NCBI GenBank assembly: GCA_963573305.1
Contig: OY754339.1
Location: 74,509,376-74,573,375 of the forward strand
Length of the DNA: 64,000 bases
Reading direction: 5' to 3'
Source of the DNA: Pyrrhosoma nymphula
Lineage: Eukaryota; Arthropoda; Insecta; Odonata; Coenagrionidae
Shown here: in pieces, positions 54,940 to 64,000 of the stretch
Numbering within the stretch: position 1 is the first letter of the stretch
How the letters are laid out: every line of letters starts with the position of its first letter
Made by a program: the position numbers and the translations under genes
Notes under the pieces: generated by a model
What the model was told of the DNA's origin: nothing
Databases searched by the model: none
Seen by the model: only the letters and a program-made list of their open reading frames with translations

Positions 54940-57920
54940 TGTCTAAAAAAGACCATGTTTAGTACAAATGGTGACGACCCTTACAATACTATCTTCACCT
55001 GGATACACTGAATCAACTCTTGCTTTTTTGGCCAAGGCCCCTTTTTTGGTCAAATTTCTCCGTTTTTGTATCACTTGGAGTGTGGTAAAATATTCAATGG
55101 AGCCACCTGCTTCAGAAGTGCTGCGATACATGCTTAACCAGTTGCCAGCGAGTCACACAATAAGCAATTTCCTCAATTACGTTTTCTTCAGGGGAACTTA
55201 GCACATAGGTGCACCAATTAGAAAATGCCCTGGTGTCAATGCATCCAAGTCATGGGTTTGTGGCAAGAGACTTGTCAAGGGGCAGGAATTTAATACAGCC
55301 TCCATCCTACGAAAAACCATCAACAATTCCTCAAATTTGAGGGCACGATCCCCAATTATCCTTCACAAGAGAGATTTTGCACTCTTAAGGTGGTTCTGTA
55401 CTTCCAAGCCAACTTAAGTTAACGGTTGCCACTTGCGCTGCCTACTTGGGTGGTAGAAGCCCAACAGGAAATTGTGAAGGCGGCACTGACAAAAATGGAG
55501 TGGGGAACGATTATCTATGGGGGGGATGGAAAAGGTCTACTTTGTTGTCAATGCAGGCTTGAACGCTTTACATTGCTATAGCCTTAATACGAAAACAGCA
55601 TCAATGGTTGTTGATGTTTTGAGTAAATGAAAGATGATTATTTGATTTAAGTGAGCTAAAAATCCTTATTTCGGAATATAGTCTACGCAATGTGCCCTGG
55701 AATATTACCAAAACATTTCGCAAAAACCAAAGTTTTGCTATGCTGGATCTAGGTTTTCCGGAGCAGCTGCATGTGTCAATTAACATGAGGACAGTTTCTT
55801 CCCCTTACAGGAGGCGTCTTCAGGTCGAACTTTGATCTGAAGATGCCTCCTGTAATGGGGAAGAAACTGTCGTCATGTTAATTGACACACGCAACTGCTC
55901 CGGATAACCTAGATCCAGCATGATCAGCTACTGTGGAAGCCTTCGCTTCAACTACAAAGTTTTTCTATTTTTTATAAAAAAACACAACCACTTCATGATA
56001 AAGTTACTACACTTAAATCAACAAATGACTCTTCATCTACAGAAGACAAAACTTGCAAGTCTCCAGCTGTCACAGCAAAGCCGTTACTGGGTTAGAGGGA
56101 AACGTTTGAAACGAGCTTCTTAGCCCAGGTATAGAGGCACCTTATTGTTAGCTTCCCAAAGCCTGCCAAAATTTGGGGAACATGGGGGATAAAAATGCCA
56201 TTCAGTTTCTCTCTGAGAAAGTGAGTTACTTGCTATTTCCTTTGATAACTCTGCTTGGAATTGCTTTGCGGTGCCTGTTATATGGTTCCTTGCTCCCATA
56301 AAATTCATCTCGCAGTCAGAATACATGTGGAAGCAACGCCCTCACCAGGATATAAACCTATCCAATGCAGATAAGAAAGCATCTGTGGAATGACTGGATA
56401 CCAGTTCTAAATGACATAACTTTGTGGCAAGACATAGGCCTTTGTTAATTTGGATTCCTTTATGAACCTACAAACTCCATATAGGTGTGAAGGAAGGCAC
56501 GACTTGAACAGACATGAGGTGATGGTAAATGTCCCATTAAGGGCAACAAGGGATTAACCTTTTGCTTCACACAAATTATGCATTTAAAGATACGCTGCCA
56601 AATAATGCTCTTCGCAATTATTATTCAATACTTGAAACTGATGAGGTATTCCAAGGTCATAGGTTCCAGGTAAGTATACCATTTGTGATAATAATCTATT
56701 ACAAGATATATTCAAGGACTATGCTTTGGGAGAATCAACAGATATTTCCTTGGATATGGTATGTCAGAATTCATTAATCTACAACCCACTCTCAGGCATC
56801 CATGATTATCAATTAAAGTGGCAAGCCACAATAGATTTGAAGAGCAAGGAAGCCCCCTCTACAGCCTTTTCATGTCCCCCATAAAGTATTGGCACTGTAC
56901 AACCCGGATAGCAAAAATAGTAGCCAAGTAAAGTTCTGTTAAGGTAAAAGAGTGAATGAATCCGAACCATAGTGTTCACGAAGGTGAACATTATGATTTG
57001 GATTAAAATACGATTTCTACCTTAGACAAAATTATATGACTTTTTGAAGTGTAATTAGTGATGAAAATTGGTCAATGAAGGAGACATCGACAGTACAAGC
57101 TAAAGATAAAGTTATATCCTTCTTTGTTTCAGGTAGATTTTCTGCATGAGTGAATTCAATATGACTTAATTCCCAATAACCATGTGGATTTGCAACCCAA
57201 GTGGGTGCATTCCACCATCATCAAGTGTTGATTCCAAAATCTGCTTAGGCAACACACCACGGCTACTAATATACAAAGGGTTGGATTAGTTGGATATATG
57301 ATTCCATGTGGTATTCAGCGAACAATCTCTTATTTGAATCACCCTGCTCGCAACAAAGGTTTTCAATTGATAAGGAGGGCTATTTAAACAAGATAATGCA
57401 ATAGTTGAATCCATCAAAACGAATACTTGTTGTACTGACAGATAACTAGATAAAGAATTCATGACAAATATTAAAACATTAGTGAGGAAAACAGCTCCAA
57501 GGAGCTCCAGGCGAGGTATAGTTGCCGGCTTTATGGGGGCAACTCGACTTCTGGCTCTTAATAGATAGACTTGTCCCTTCGAATGTAATTTACCACATCT
57601 GAGATACATAACAGTGGAATATCCTCTTTCCAAAGCATCAGAAAACCCATCAGCTGATAGGACAAACTAGACCTCGCCATAAACCTAGGAAATTTTACAT
57701 ATGATAAGACACACAGTTACTTTGTGAATTCATTCCATGAATGGAGATGAGTCTCAGGGAACTCTTCATCCCAGACAAGCTTCAACTTCCACAAGCTATG
57801 CATAAAATATTTAAACCAAAATACCATGGGAGAAATATGTCTTAAGGGGTCATCTATTTTGCAATCTCAGATAATATGCCTCGTTTTGTTGATACATGAG
57901 CTACATTCTGTACATGATAC
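54940..57920 (-). pseudogene. BEL/Pao retrotransposon pol remnant
   Basis: Minus strand, in pol order: end of RT (TKRGILSEIAK, FWFKYFMHSLWKLKLVWDEE) at about 57690-57890; RNase H (GYSTVMYLRCG, SRVAPIKPATIPRLELLGAV, VLMDSTIALSCLNS, FVASRVIQI) at 57286-57633; CASRG-type hinge (RGVLPKQILESTL) at about 57215-57260; integrase core (MYSDCEMNFMGARNHITGTA, PPCSPNFGRLWEA) at 56120-56326; LKFEELLMVFRRMEAVLNS and DALTPGHFLIGAPM at about 55210-55350; and the C-terminal ARVDSVYPGEDSIVRVVTIC at about 54965-55025. Frames shift repeatedly. A foldback (55740-55921) and other sequence split the integrase. Confidence 0.72.
55740..55921. repeat. foldback element nested in BEL/Pao integrase
   Basis: Arms 55740-55823 and 55837-55921 are about 93 percent complementary with a 13-nt loop. 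The inner end of the right arm reads CTGAAGATGCCTCCTGTAAT and then GGGAAGAAACTGTCGTCATG. The high arm identity suggests it is younger than the pol remnant around it. Confidence 0.87.
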
Positions 57921-58799
57921 TAAAATTCATCGGAAAGTGCATTCCAAGTATTTTGACCAAGTTTTCTCCCTCAGGATTATCAGGAAAGTCAATACCAGAT
58001 CGCCGTTCATCAAGGGGTATTCCTTCTAAAGTACCTATAGTTAAAAACTGCTAGGAGCAAACTAAGATTGTTTCACAGCTTTTAAAGGGATTAGGTTGGG
58101 GACTGCTAGAGACTCTTGAGGCTACACGCTCGGCTTCGATTACTTGAGAAATTCAGATTTGGTGTGTTTCAGTGTGGCACAGAGAATATCATTTTGACGT
58201 CACACTACATCTCTAGGTGGGACGGGAAAGATAAAATAAGAGAAATACATTGCCGAACAGATAGGCACAAAAATTCATTCTTACAATGCATAATAAGTGA
58301 CCATAATAAAAACTGAGATCCACTGAAAACACTGTCAAAATACACTTCACCTTTTCATCTCCCTGTAACATTCTCCTTTACACCTTTACACGGCTGGTGT
58401 CCTAACACCCCCTGCCACACGCATATGTGGTGGCTTGCATGGTAGTATGTAGATCAGGCGGTCTGTAGAATCCACGCACATATATTCTCTTAGCCCTAGG
58501 CTTTTCCATGGAACAACATTCGCTTTCCAGCGGAGTATCACAAGGTCACTCCCTTCTACGGTAATGATGTTAATTAGGGATAATACCTTCTATGGTAAGG
58601 AGGATAAGAGTACGCTAACTGCTCTTCCCTTGCCTTAACTAGAAATGGAAGAATACGGCCCACACTTTTCTCCAGCACTCAGTGCTTGAGAAAAACCAAC
58701 ACAAACAAAGCCCAAGGGTTAAAATTGCTATTTTGGTGTGAGAGGAAAGCGATTAAAAATAACATCTTCAACAGGGAAACTTGGGATACAAATAAATAA
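57921..58799. other. no gene seen
   Basis: No motif found; the left part may be more decayed BEL/Pao RT. Confidence 0.3.
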
Positions 58800-61001
58800 T
58801 TTATTGTCCTCAGCAAAGATGCCTCCACTTATATGTCAATAAGTTCATAGCCCACAGTAAAACGTTCAAATTTAAGTGGATAATAATAATCTTATTCTCC
58901 TTCCAAGCACAATCAGCTTGAGACATTTTTCATAGCACCAACAGTTTACAAACATACATGTATACATATTGTATTTTATAGCTATGTCTCATTACGGGAA
59001 CCATAATCGTGGGCTAATAGAGGAAAAACTTAAACAATTTCACTTTAATGGCAATAAAGATCTGTTTTTTGAACACGAGAAAAAATTATAAAAACAATAA
59101 AAATCATTTCTGGAATAAGTGGCACAATAAAAGTATCTAATATTCAATAGAATGTCTAATAATTATTTAATATTCAGACATCACACTGATAACATTGGTC
59201 TCTCTCCGCATTGGTACATACATATTTTACAATACATTCAGCATACATTGACTCTATAAACAGATCATGATCATGTACAAATAAACTTAATTTTTATTTA
59301 TTTTCTCCTTTTGTATTAATAAATTCTGATTTGACTGAAATTTGAACAACACATAAATTTCTTCCTATATCACGCACCTATACATGTTTACCTGCACTTC
59401 TTCAAAATGTCTTATCCACCACTCTTTGCTTAAAACATTTCAATTCACAAATTGAATGGAAATGTTCCCACAATCAATAGTAAGGAGAAAAGGAGAATTT
59501 ATATGACTCCTCTCTGAGTCATAACCATACTTCTAAGAAACAAAGAAAAAGATTCATAAGAGGCAGATAAATGCAAATGATTGCTAACCTGTTAAATTCT
59601 ATATTGCACATTAAATAGTCACTACTAATTTCTTCTGCATATTTGTTGGTATATTTTGTGTAAGATTCACGAACATTATTTCATAAGTGATGTAGTTGTG
59701 GTAAGGGAACTGCATTACAACTGGTACTTATGACATCCAATCAGGGTAGTTGGCATTTTCAATTATTCTCAAAATATTACCAGCAAATAATCCTGAGAAA
59801 TCAGAATCATATTAGTCAAGCTAAATCTTAGCTTAAAAAGGGTTAAAATATAGCCTGAATGGTTACCATTTTAAATAAATGCACCCTCATCATGAAATTT
59901 TATCACTGGCCAATTCTACTAGGATGAAGGTGGTGACAAGTTATTTGATTTGGCTCATTTAGCTGTAGTCGCCAAAGTAGTATAAAAGTTAGTATAACGA
60001 CATGCATAAATAAGAAGTATCATCATAAAATGTCCACTATTTGAAACCACTGTACAAAAGAGAGATTGCTGCACTTGTACCTCCATCATAGCCACAATGA
60101 TATAAATCCACGTCAAGAAGAGTGGAAATAGTTCTGGAGTTTAAACTTGCCATTTAGTCCTAAGAATTACTATTAAAAGGACTACTAATAAAAGTATGAT
60201 AGCTTCTTTGAGAAACAACAACACAATATAGGGATGCATAAGACTTCAGGAGAGTTAACTCCTGAAGTTTAAATAAAAGATTGGTCTTTGACCAAAAATC
60301 AAAAATACTAGAAAACTAGTGAACACATCAATAAATCCTCCACTGCACTGGATGAATTACAAAGAAAAAACTTGATACACCGACTCTTATAATGTTACTG
60401 AGGGGTAACCATGGGTTATGACACTCATTTAAATCACCTCACGGAATGAAATTTTATACCTCCTTGTAGACTAAAACCTGGCAAAGCAGAACATTCATGA
60501 TAACAACAATGGAAGATTTTTTCATACTGTGGGAAATCACTCAGTCACTTAGAGATATCATCACACACTTGTCTTACAACATTGGCACTGTGACGTATTT
60601 GCACAAATGGTTCAAGTGTCCGTCGAATTTGAGAAAAAAATCCAAAAGGAGTTCCTATGAGATTTTTTTCCTCGTCAGAAAACTCGGCACTCAACTTTCC
60701 TACGGAAGTCATACCAAGTTCTCCTTATGGCATCAAAAGAAGTTATTTAAACAACCTAAAATGAGCAGAGCTTCTATCATCTCATTCAAAGTATGCACGC
60801 ATAAGAGTTGAGGAGAATCAACACCAAACTAGGCTTTGTGCCTTAGTTTTATTGCACTTTTGGGAAATCAAATGACCGACGTGTCTTCATTCTACTTTCC
60901 TCCATATTATCTCCACAAATCAACACACATAACAGAGTCATAAAGAAGTCAAATGGGATATGAAGCTTTCCTTTGGAATCCAACCCATACACAAGGTATT
61001 C
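58800..61001 (-). other. ush: u-shaped 3' UTR and 3' flank
   Basis: AT-rich sequence downstream of the stop. A minus-strand AATAAA lies at 60848-60853, about 150 bp after the stop. Further AATAAA/ATTAAA words down to about 58800 could serve a long 3' UTR. A hairpin ACTTCAGGAG-AGTTAA-CTCCTGAAGT lies at 60243-60268. Confidence 0.4.
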
Positions 61002-62426
61002 TCACTGCACTGGGGTCGCTGCCTCGGCCCTGCCATTCCCAGAAGCCCCATGTCCTGAGCCATCCACGCTCCTTGCCCTAGCGATGGGCGCCCCGGGTGA
61101 ACCCCCACCCCTCTGAGCTGGCGGGTGATGACTCGAGCAGTAAAACTTCTTGTGGGCTATGAACGAGGGTAAGTAGTTGAAGGTTATGTCACACGACCTG
61201 CAGTACTTTGGGTCAGTCTTCCGGATGGCCTGCTGAGTGGACGAAGAGTGAGAATAGCTGTTGGCTGACACCGCCATTGAGCCATCAGACTCCACCCCCT
61301 CCTCCCCTCTCCTGCCAGCCTCCCCATCGTCCACCTTCACCTCTTCTTCATCCTCCTCCCTGGACACTGTCAGATCTTCGGCTTCCTTCTTTACGTCACC
61401 CTCAACAGAGGGCGCCTTGGATGAACACCGTCCGCCCGAGCTGCCCTCTTCCCCGGAGGACAGCACCTCCCTCTTGATGACCCTCTGAGGGGAACCCCTG
61501 CCCCCAAAGGAATCCCTTGAGTTGCCCTCATCCACCATTCTCCTGTCGTCCTCAGCCTCGCTGCCCAACTCCGCTTTCGGTTTCCCGAACCCATCGACCA
61601 CCTCCTCGTCATCCACCTCCGTGATCTCCACCTTGACCAAGGACTCGGCTCTGACCTCCATGTCCTCGTCGTCTTCGTCCATACGGTGTCCTCCACTTCC
61701 GTACCCGTTCACCATCACATCTCCCGTTGGCGATGGAGTCCCGGCTGGTGAATGCAAGGACTGCGCCGAAGAGCAAGAATTGCTCCCACCTAGTTCACTC
61801 TTCACCATCGCGACGCCTGGGCCCATGACTCCAGCCTCAGTGGGACCTCCAGGGTGGGTGCACTTGTGAACGAGCTTGAGGTGCCGCACCACGTTGCCCT
61901 TGTACGTCGAGGAATAGCCGCACACCTCGCAGAAGTGCATCCTCTCCCCACCCACGGCGCCCGAGGCGTCCGAGCGGCCGTCGTCCGAGTCCGTGGCGGG
62001 CGTCGCCGATCTGGGCGCCGCCAGCACCGCTGGGGGCACGCCGATCCCCACGGGAACCATCGGAGGAACCTCCGAGTCGTCTTCCAGGATGCAAGCGATG
62101 AAGTTTTCTTCCTGGAGCTCCGGGGAGTGCGGTGTCATGGGCGCTTCGCGGTTTCTCTGCTCGAAGTGAGCCCGGATGTGCGTCCTCATGCCTCTCAAAG
62201 TATTGCCGCGGTATCCGCAATAAGTGCATCGAAAGGCCCTTACGGCTCCCCCGGCGTGGGTCTCCACGTGTCTCTGCGCGGCGCTGGCCGTTGGACTGAG
62301 GACGTCGCAGCAGGGACACTTCCAGCCGCCTGCGGCGCCACTTGCAGGGAAGGCGCCGGAGGATCCGCCGTTGGTCGTGGGGCACTGGTGCCGGCCGGAC
62401 AGTATGGCCTCCTCCGTCACAGAGAT
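61002..62426 (-). CDS. ush: u-shaped terminal exon
   Basis: 475 codons including stop. Starts ISVTEEAILSGRHQC, then three C2H2 fingers, an acidic linker with four SUMO-consensus sites (VKSE, VKVE, IKRE, VKKE), and the last CCHC finger about 35 residues before the C-terminus. Very GC-rich compared with the flanks, which yields long antisense frames. Confidence 0.9.
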   Translation of the reverse strand: MSVTEEAILSGRHQCPTTNGGSSGAFPASGAAGGWKCPCCDVLSPTASAAQRHVETHAGGAVRAFRCTYCGYRGNTLRGMRTHIRAHFEQRNREAPMTPHSPELQEENFIACILEDDSEVPPMVPVGIGVPPAVLAAPRSATPATDSDDGRSDASGAVGGERMHFCEVCGYSSTYKGNVVRHLKLVHKCTHPGGPTEAGVMGPGVAMVKSELGGSNSCSSAQSLHSPAGTPSPTGDVMVNGYGSGGHRMDEDDEDMEVRAESLVKVEITEVDDEEVVDGFGKPKAELGSEAEDDRRMVDEGNSRDSFGGRGSPQRVIKREVLSSGEEGSSGGRCSSKAPSVEGDVKKEAEDLTVSREEDEEEVKVDDGEAGRRGEEGVESDGSMAVSANSYSHSSSTQQAIRKTDPKYCRSCDITFNYLPSFIAHKKFYCSSHHPPAQRGGGSPGAPIARARSVDGSGHGASGNGRAEAATPVQ

Positions 62427-63727
62427 CTGCGAAACGAGAAAATCATTCCGTTATAAAAGACGAAGCTATGATGCTCAAACATTACGTTGAGGAATCTTAC
62501 AACCAAAAGCGTGAAAGGAAATCACGTCCAAAAATTCGATACACGATCGTAAATACAAGATGCTAAATCAAGACATGCTGAGGCTAAGCAAGTTACTATC
62601 ATTGAATACTCTTCGTGTTCACTGCGCTAAATTTGAAAGATCGCTCCGAGCCAAAGCCAAAAAACAAGCTGCGACGCCTTGTATATCGCTTCTCTTTCAG
62701 CCTCACTTTGCACTTTGAAACTTGCAAACCACCATCTCGACGGGACATGAAATGCGAATGGTGGGTGCTACTGAATTCTTGTCATAAAAATCAGCTAAAT
62801 GTGTCGCATCTCTCAGCCGTCATAACAGGATAGAAATTACCGAAATCGGTGATCGAGAGACACAGACATATGAGCCGTCCAAGGCTGTCTCATTTGTACA
62901 GAAAGCAATGAAAGGCTTCTCAAGCATAAAAGTCGGCAAAGGGCGCACTGAGACAATAATGAACCTCTTCAGAACGTTTGATACCAAACGGTTGTAACGT
63001 GCAGAGATAGTTAATTGAAACCGAGTCAAAATAATGAAAGACAACGGAAACACACTCGGAGCCATTCTTTCACGCTTACCTTGCACTTTGGGCACTTCCT
63101 TACCACCCTCTCTACGGGTGGCGCCACATCTCCCGGCGTCAAGACGTTCTTCTGCGGCGTCTGATCCCTCTTGAGACAATAGTACATCTGGTGTGCTTGC
63201 AGGTTGTCGAAGGCCGTGAACTTGATGCCGCAGGCCACGCAGATGAACTGCAGAAGCGTCTTGGGGGGCGGGGGTGGCGGGGCGATCGCTCCCGACTGCC
63301 CCTGGGGCGAAGATGGCAAGGCCGCCGCCGTCCTCGGGGATGCCGACGAAGACGAAGGCTCCGGCGTCGAGTGCTCCGTAGATTCCCCCGCCCCAACACC
63401 AGGGCCTCCGGTCCCTTGGGCTGCCGTCCCTGGGGACCCATCCTCGGCGCCCTCAACTAGCCGGGCGGCGCAGTAGTGCCTCTTGTGCGCGAGGTAGTTC
63501 TCGTGTCGGCAGAACACTATGTTGCACTCGATACACTTGGAGACGCCCTGCTTGACGAGGACCTGCGGCGTGGAGTTGGGCGGTGGGGGCGGCGGCTGCT
63601 GCGGGGGTGGGGGCTGCGGGGGCGGCAGGTGCGGTGGTACTCTGGGCATCAACCCCTCCGGGAGGCCCGCGCTGCTCATGAACATTCGGAGGGCCAACTC
63701 TGGGGTCAGGAGGAAGGGAAGGCCACC
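61002..63727 (-). CDS. ush: u-shaped / Friend of GATA (FOG) zinc-finger cofactor, last two exons
   Basis: Exon A (63727-63080) and terminal exon B (62426-61002, stop TGA) join in phase 0 (acceptor TTTCGCAG; donor AAG|GTAAGC). Exon A carries two FOG-type CCHC fingers, C-x2-C-x12-H-x4-C at 63470-63535 (CIECNIVF...HKRHYC) and 63176-63241 (CVACGIKF...HQMYYC). Exon B carries C2H2 fingers at 62256-62318, 62166-62228 and 61866-61931, and a final CCHC finger near 61140-61205 (CRSCDITF...HKKFYC). Mixed CCHC and C2H2 fingers ending in a CCHC finger are the signature of FOG/u-shaped, which binds GATA N-fingers and modulates blood, heart and bristle development. Upstream exons are off the right edge. No clear PxDLS CtBP motif is seen in this part; AEDLT is the nearest. 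Confidence 0.9.
62427..63079 (-). other. ush: u-shaped intron
   Basis: 653-bp intron, GT-AG, AT-rich, no other feature seen. Confidence 0.8.
63080..63727 (-). CDS. ush: u-shaped exon with two CCHC fingers
   Basis: Acceptor TTTCATCCTCCGCAG; 216 codons. Starts GGLPFLLTPELALRMFMSSA, a conserved FOG segment, then a proline-rich block, CCHC finger, Ser/Gly-rich linker, a second CCHC finger, and ends RKCPKCK at the donor. Confidence 0.88.
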
Positions 63728-64000
63728 CTGCGGAGGATGAAAGAAACAGGTATCGTTAGCAGAGGGAAACACAAGAGAAAAAAAGTAAGGCCAAACAGTT
63801 ATAGTTGGTGAACTCCCGGTCTACTGTCTTCCCGAATTCTTCCCACCGGGGATAACGGACCCTGGCTGGTCTATATTTCGACGTCCACACGATCTCAGTC
63901 AACAGCGGTGTTGACTTCTTTAGAGAGAGTAAAAGCACTCAGCTCTGAGGACTCAACTCTCCGTAGAAAGCATCGCATCATTTGCCAACATGTAACACCA
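63728..64000 (-). other. ush: u-shaped upstream intron (partial)
   Basis: Intron sequence upstream of the acceptor at 63728-63729; no exon is recognised before the window ends. Confidence 0.6.

Noticed and set aside
61208..63476. Open frames antisense and in other frames over u-shaped exons
   Set aside because: High GC and low-complexity codons give open shadows; zinc fingers are only in the minus frames reported.
1..64000. CRISPR array, prophage or operon structure
   Set aside because: No regularly spaced identical repeats, no bacterial gene organisation; the window is eukaryotic.

Overview
This is a eukaryotic, AT-rich, intron-containing window and almost certainly comes from an insect. 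It has spliced genes with long introns, the 3' part of a PHLPP phosphatase gene, the 3' part of a u-shaped/FOG zinc-finger gene, and dense insect-type transposable elements (P, Merlin, piggyBac-like MITEs, Jockey/CR1/RTE-like non-LTR elements, gypsy, BEL/Pao, tRNA-derived SINEs). I cannot name the species from sequence alone. No bacterial operons, CRISPR arrays, rRNA genes or convincing intact tRNA genes were seen.

Layout. 590-8818 (+): five exons encoding the PP2C-like domain and C-terminal tail of PHLPP; its introns carry three MITEs with TTAA at one or both ends, a SINE pair and retroelement scraps. 9.3-14.7 kb: SINEs, a Jockey-like reverse transcriptase with three stops, and an endonuclease fragment with a 228-bp tandem duplication. 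15.5-23.4 kb (+): candidate three-exon transcript that is non-coding or encodes a 54-residue secreted-type peptide, with a copy of one MITE family in each of its introns. 24.5 kb: GC-cored foldback. 26-31.7 kb: retroelement remnants, including gypsy integrase and gag.

32093-37766 is the highlight: a complete P-superfamily DNA transposon with 37-bp inverted repeats (34 of 37 matching), a perfect 8-bp target duplication, and an apparently intact three-exon THAP transposase gene of 945 codons on the minus strand. 38.2-42.1 kb holds two possible exons of an unidentified minus-strand gene. 43-58 kb is repeat-rich: three foldbacks of one design, a MITE with long inverted repeats, non-LTR fragments, a Merlin transposase with one frameshift, an ORF1 with PHD-like and FP-like parts, and a decayed BEL/Pao pol interrupted by a foldback. 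58-64 kb (-): 3' flank and last two exons of u-shaped.

The two host genes are single-copy regulators of different pathways (Akt/PKC dephosphorylation; GATA co-regulation) and are not functionally linked here. The rest is mostly the record of mobile element activity.
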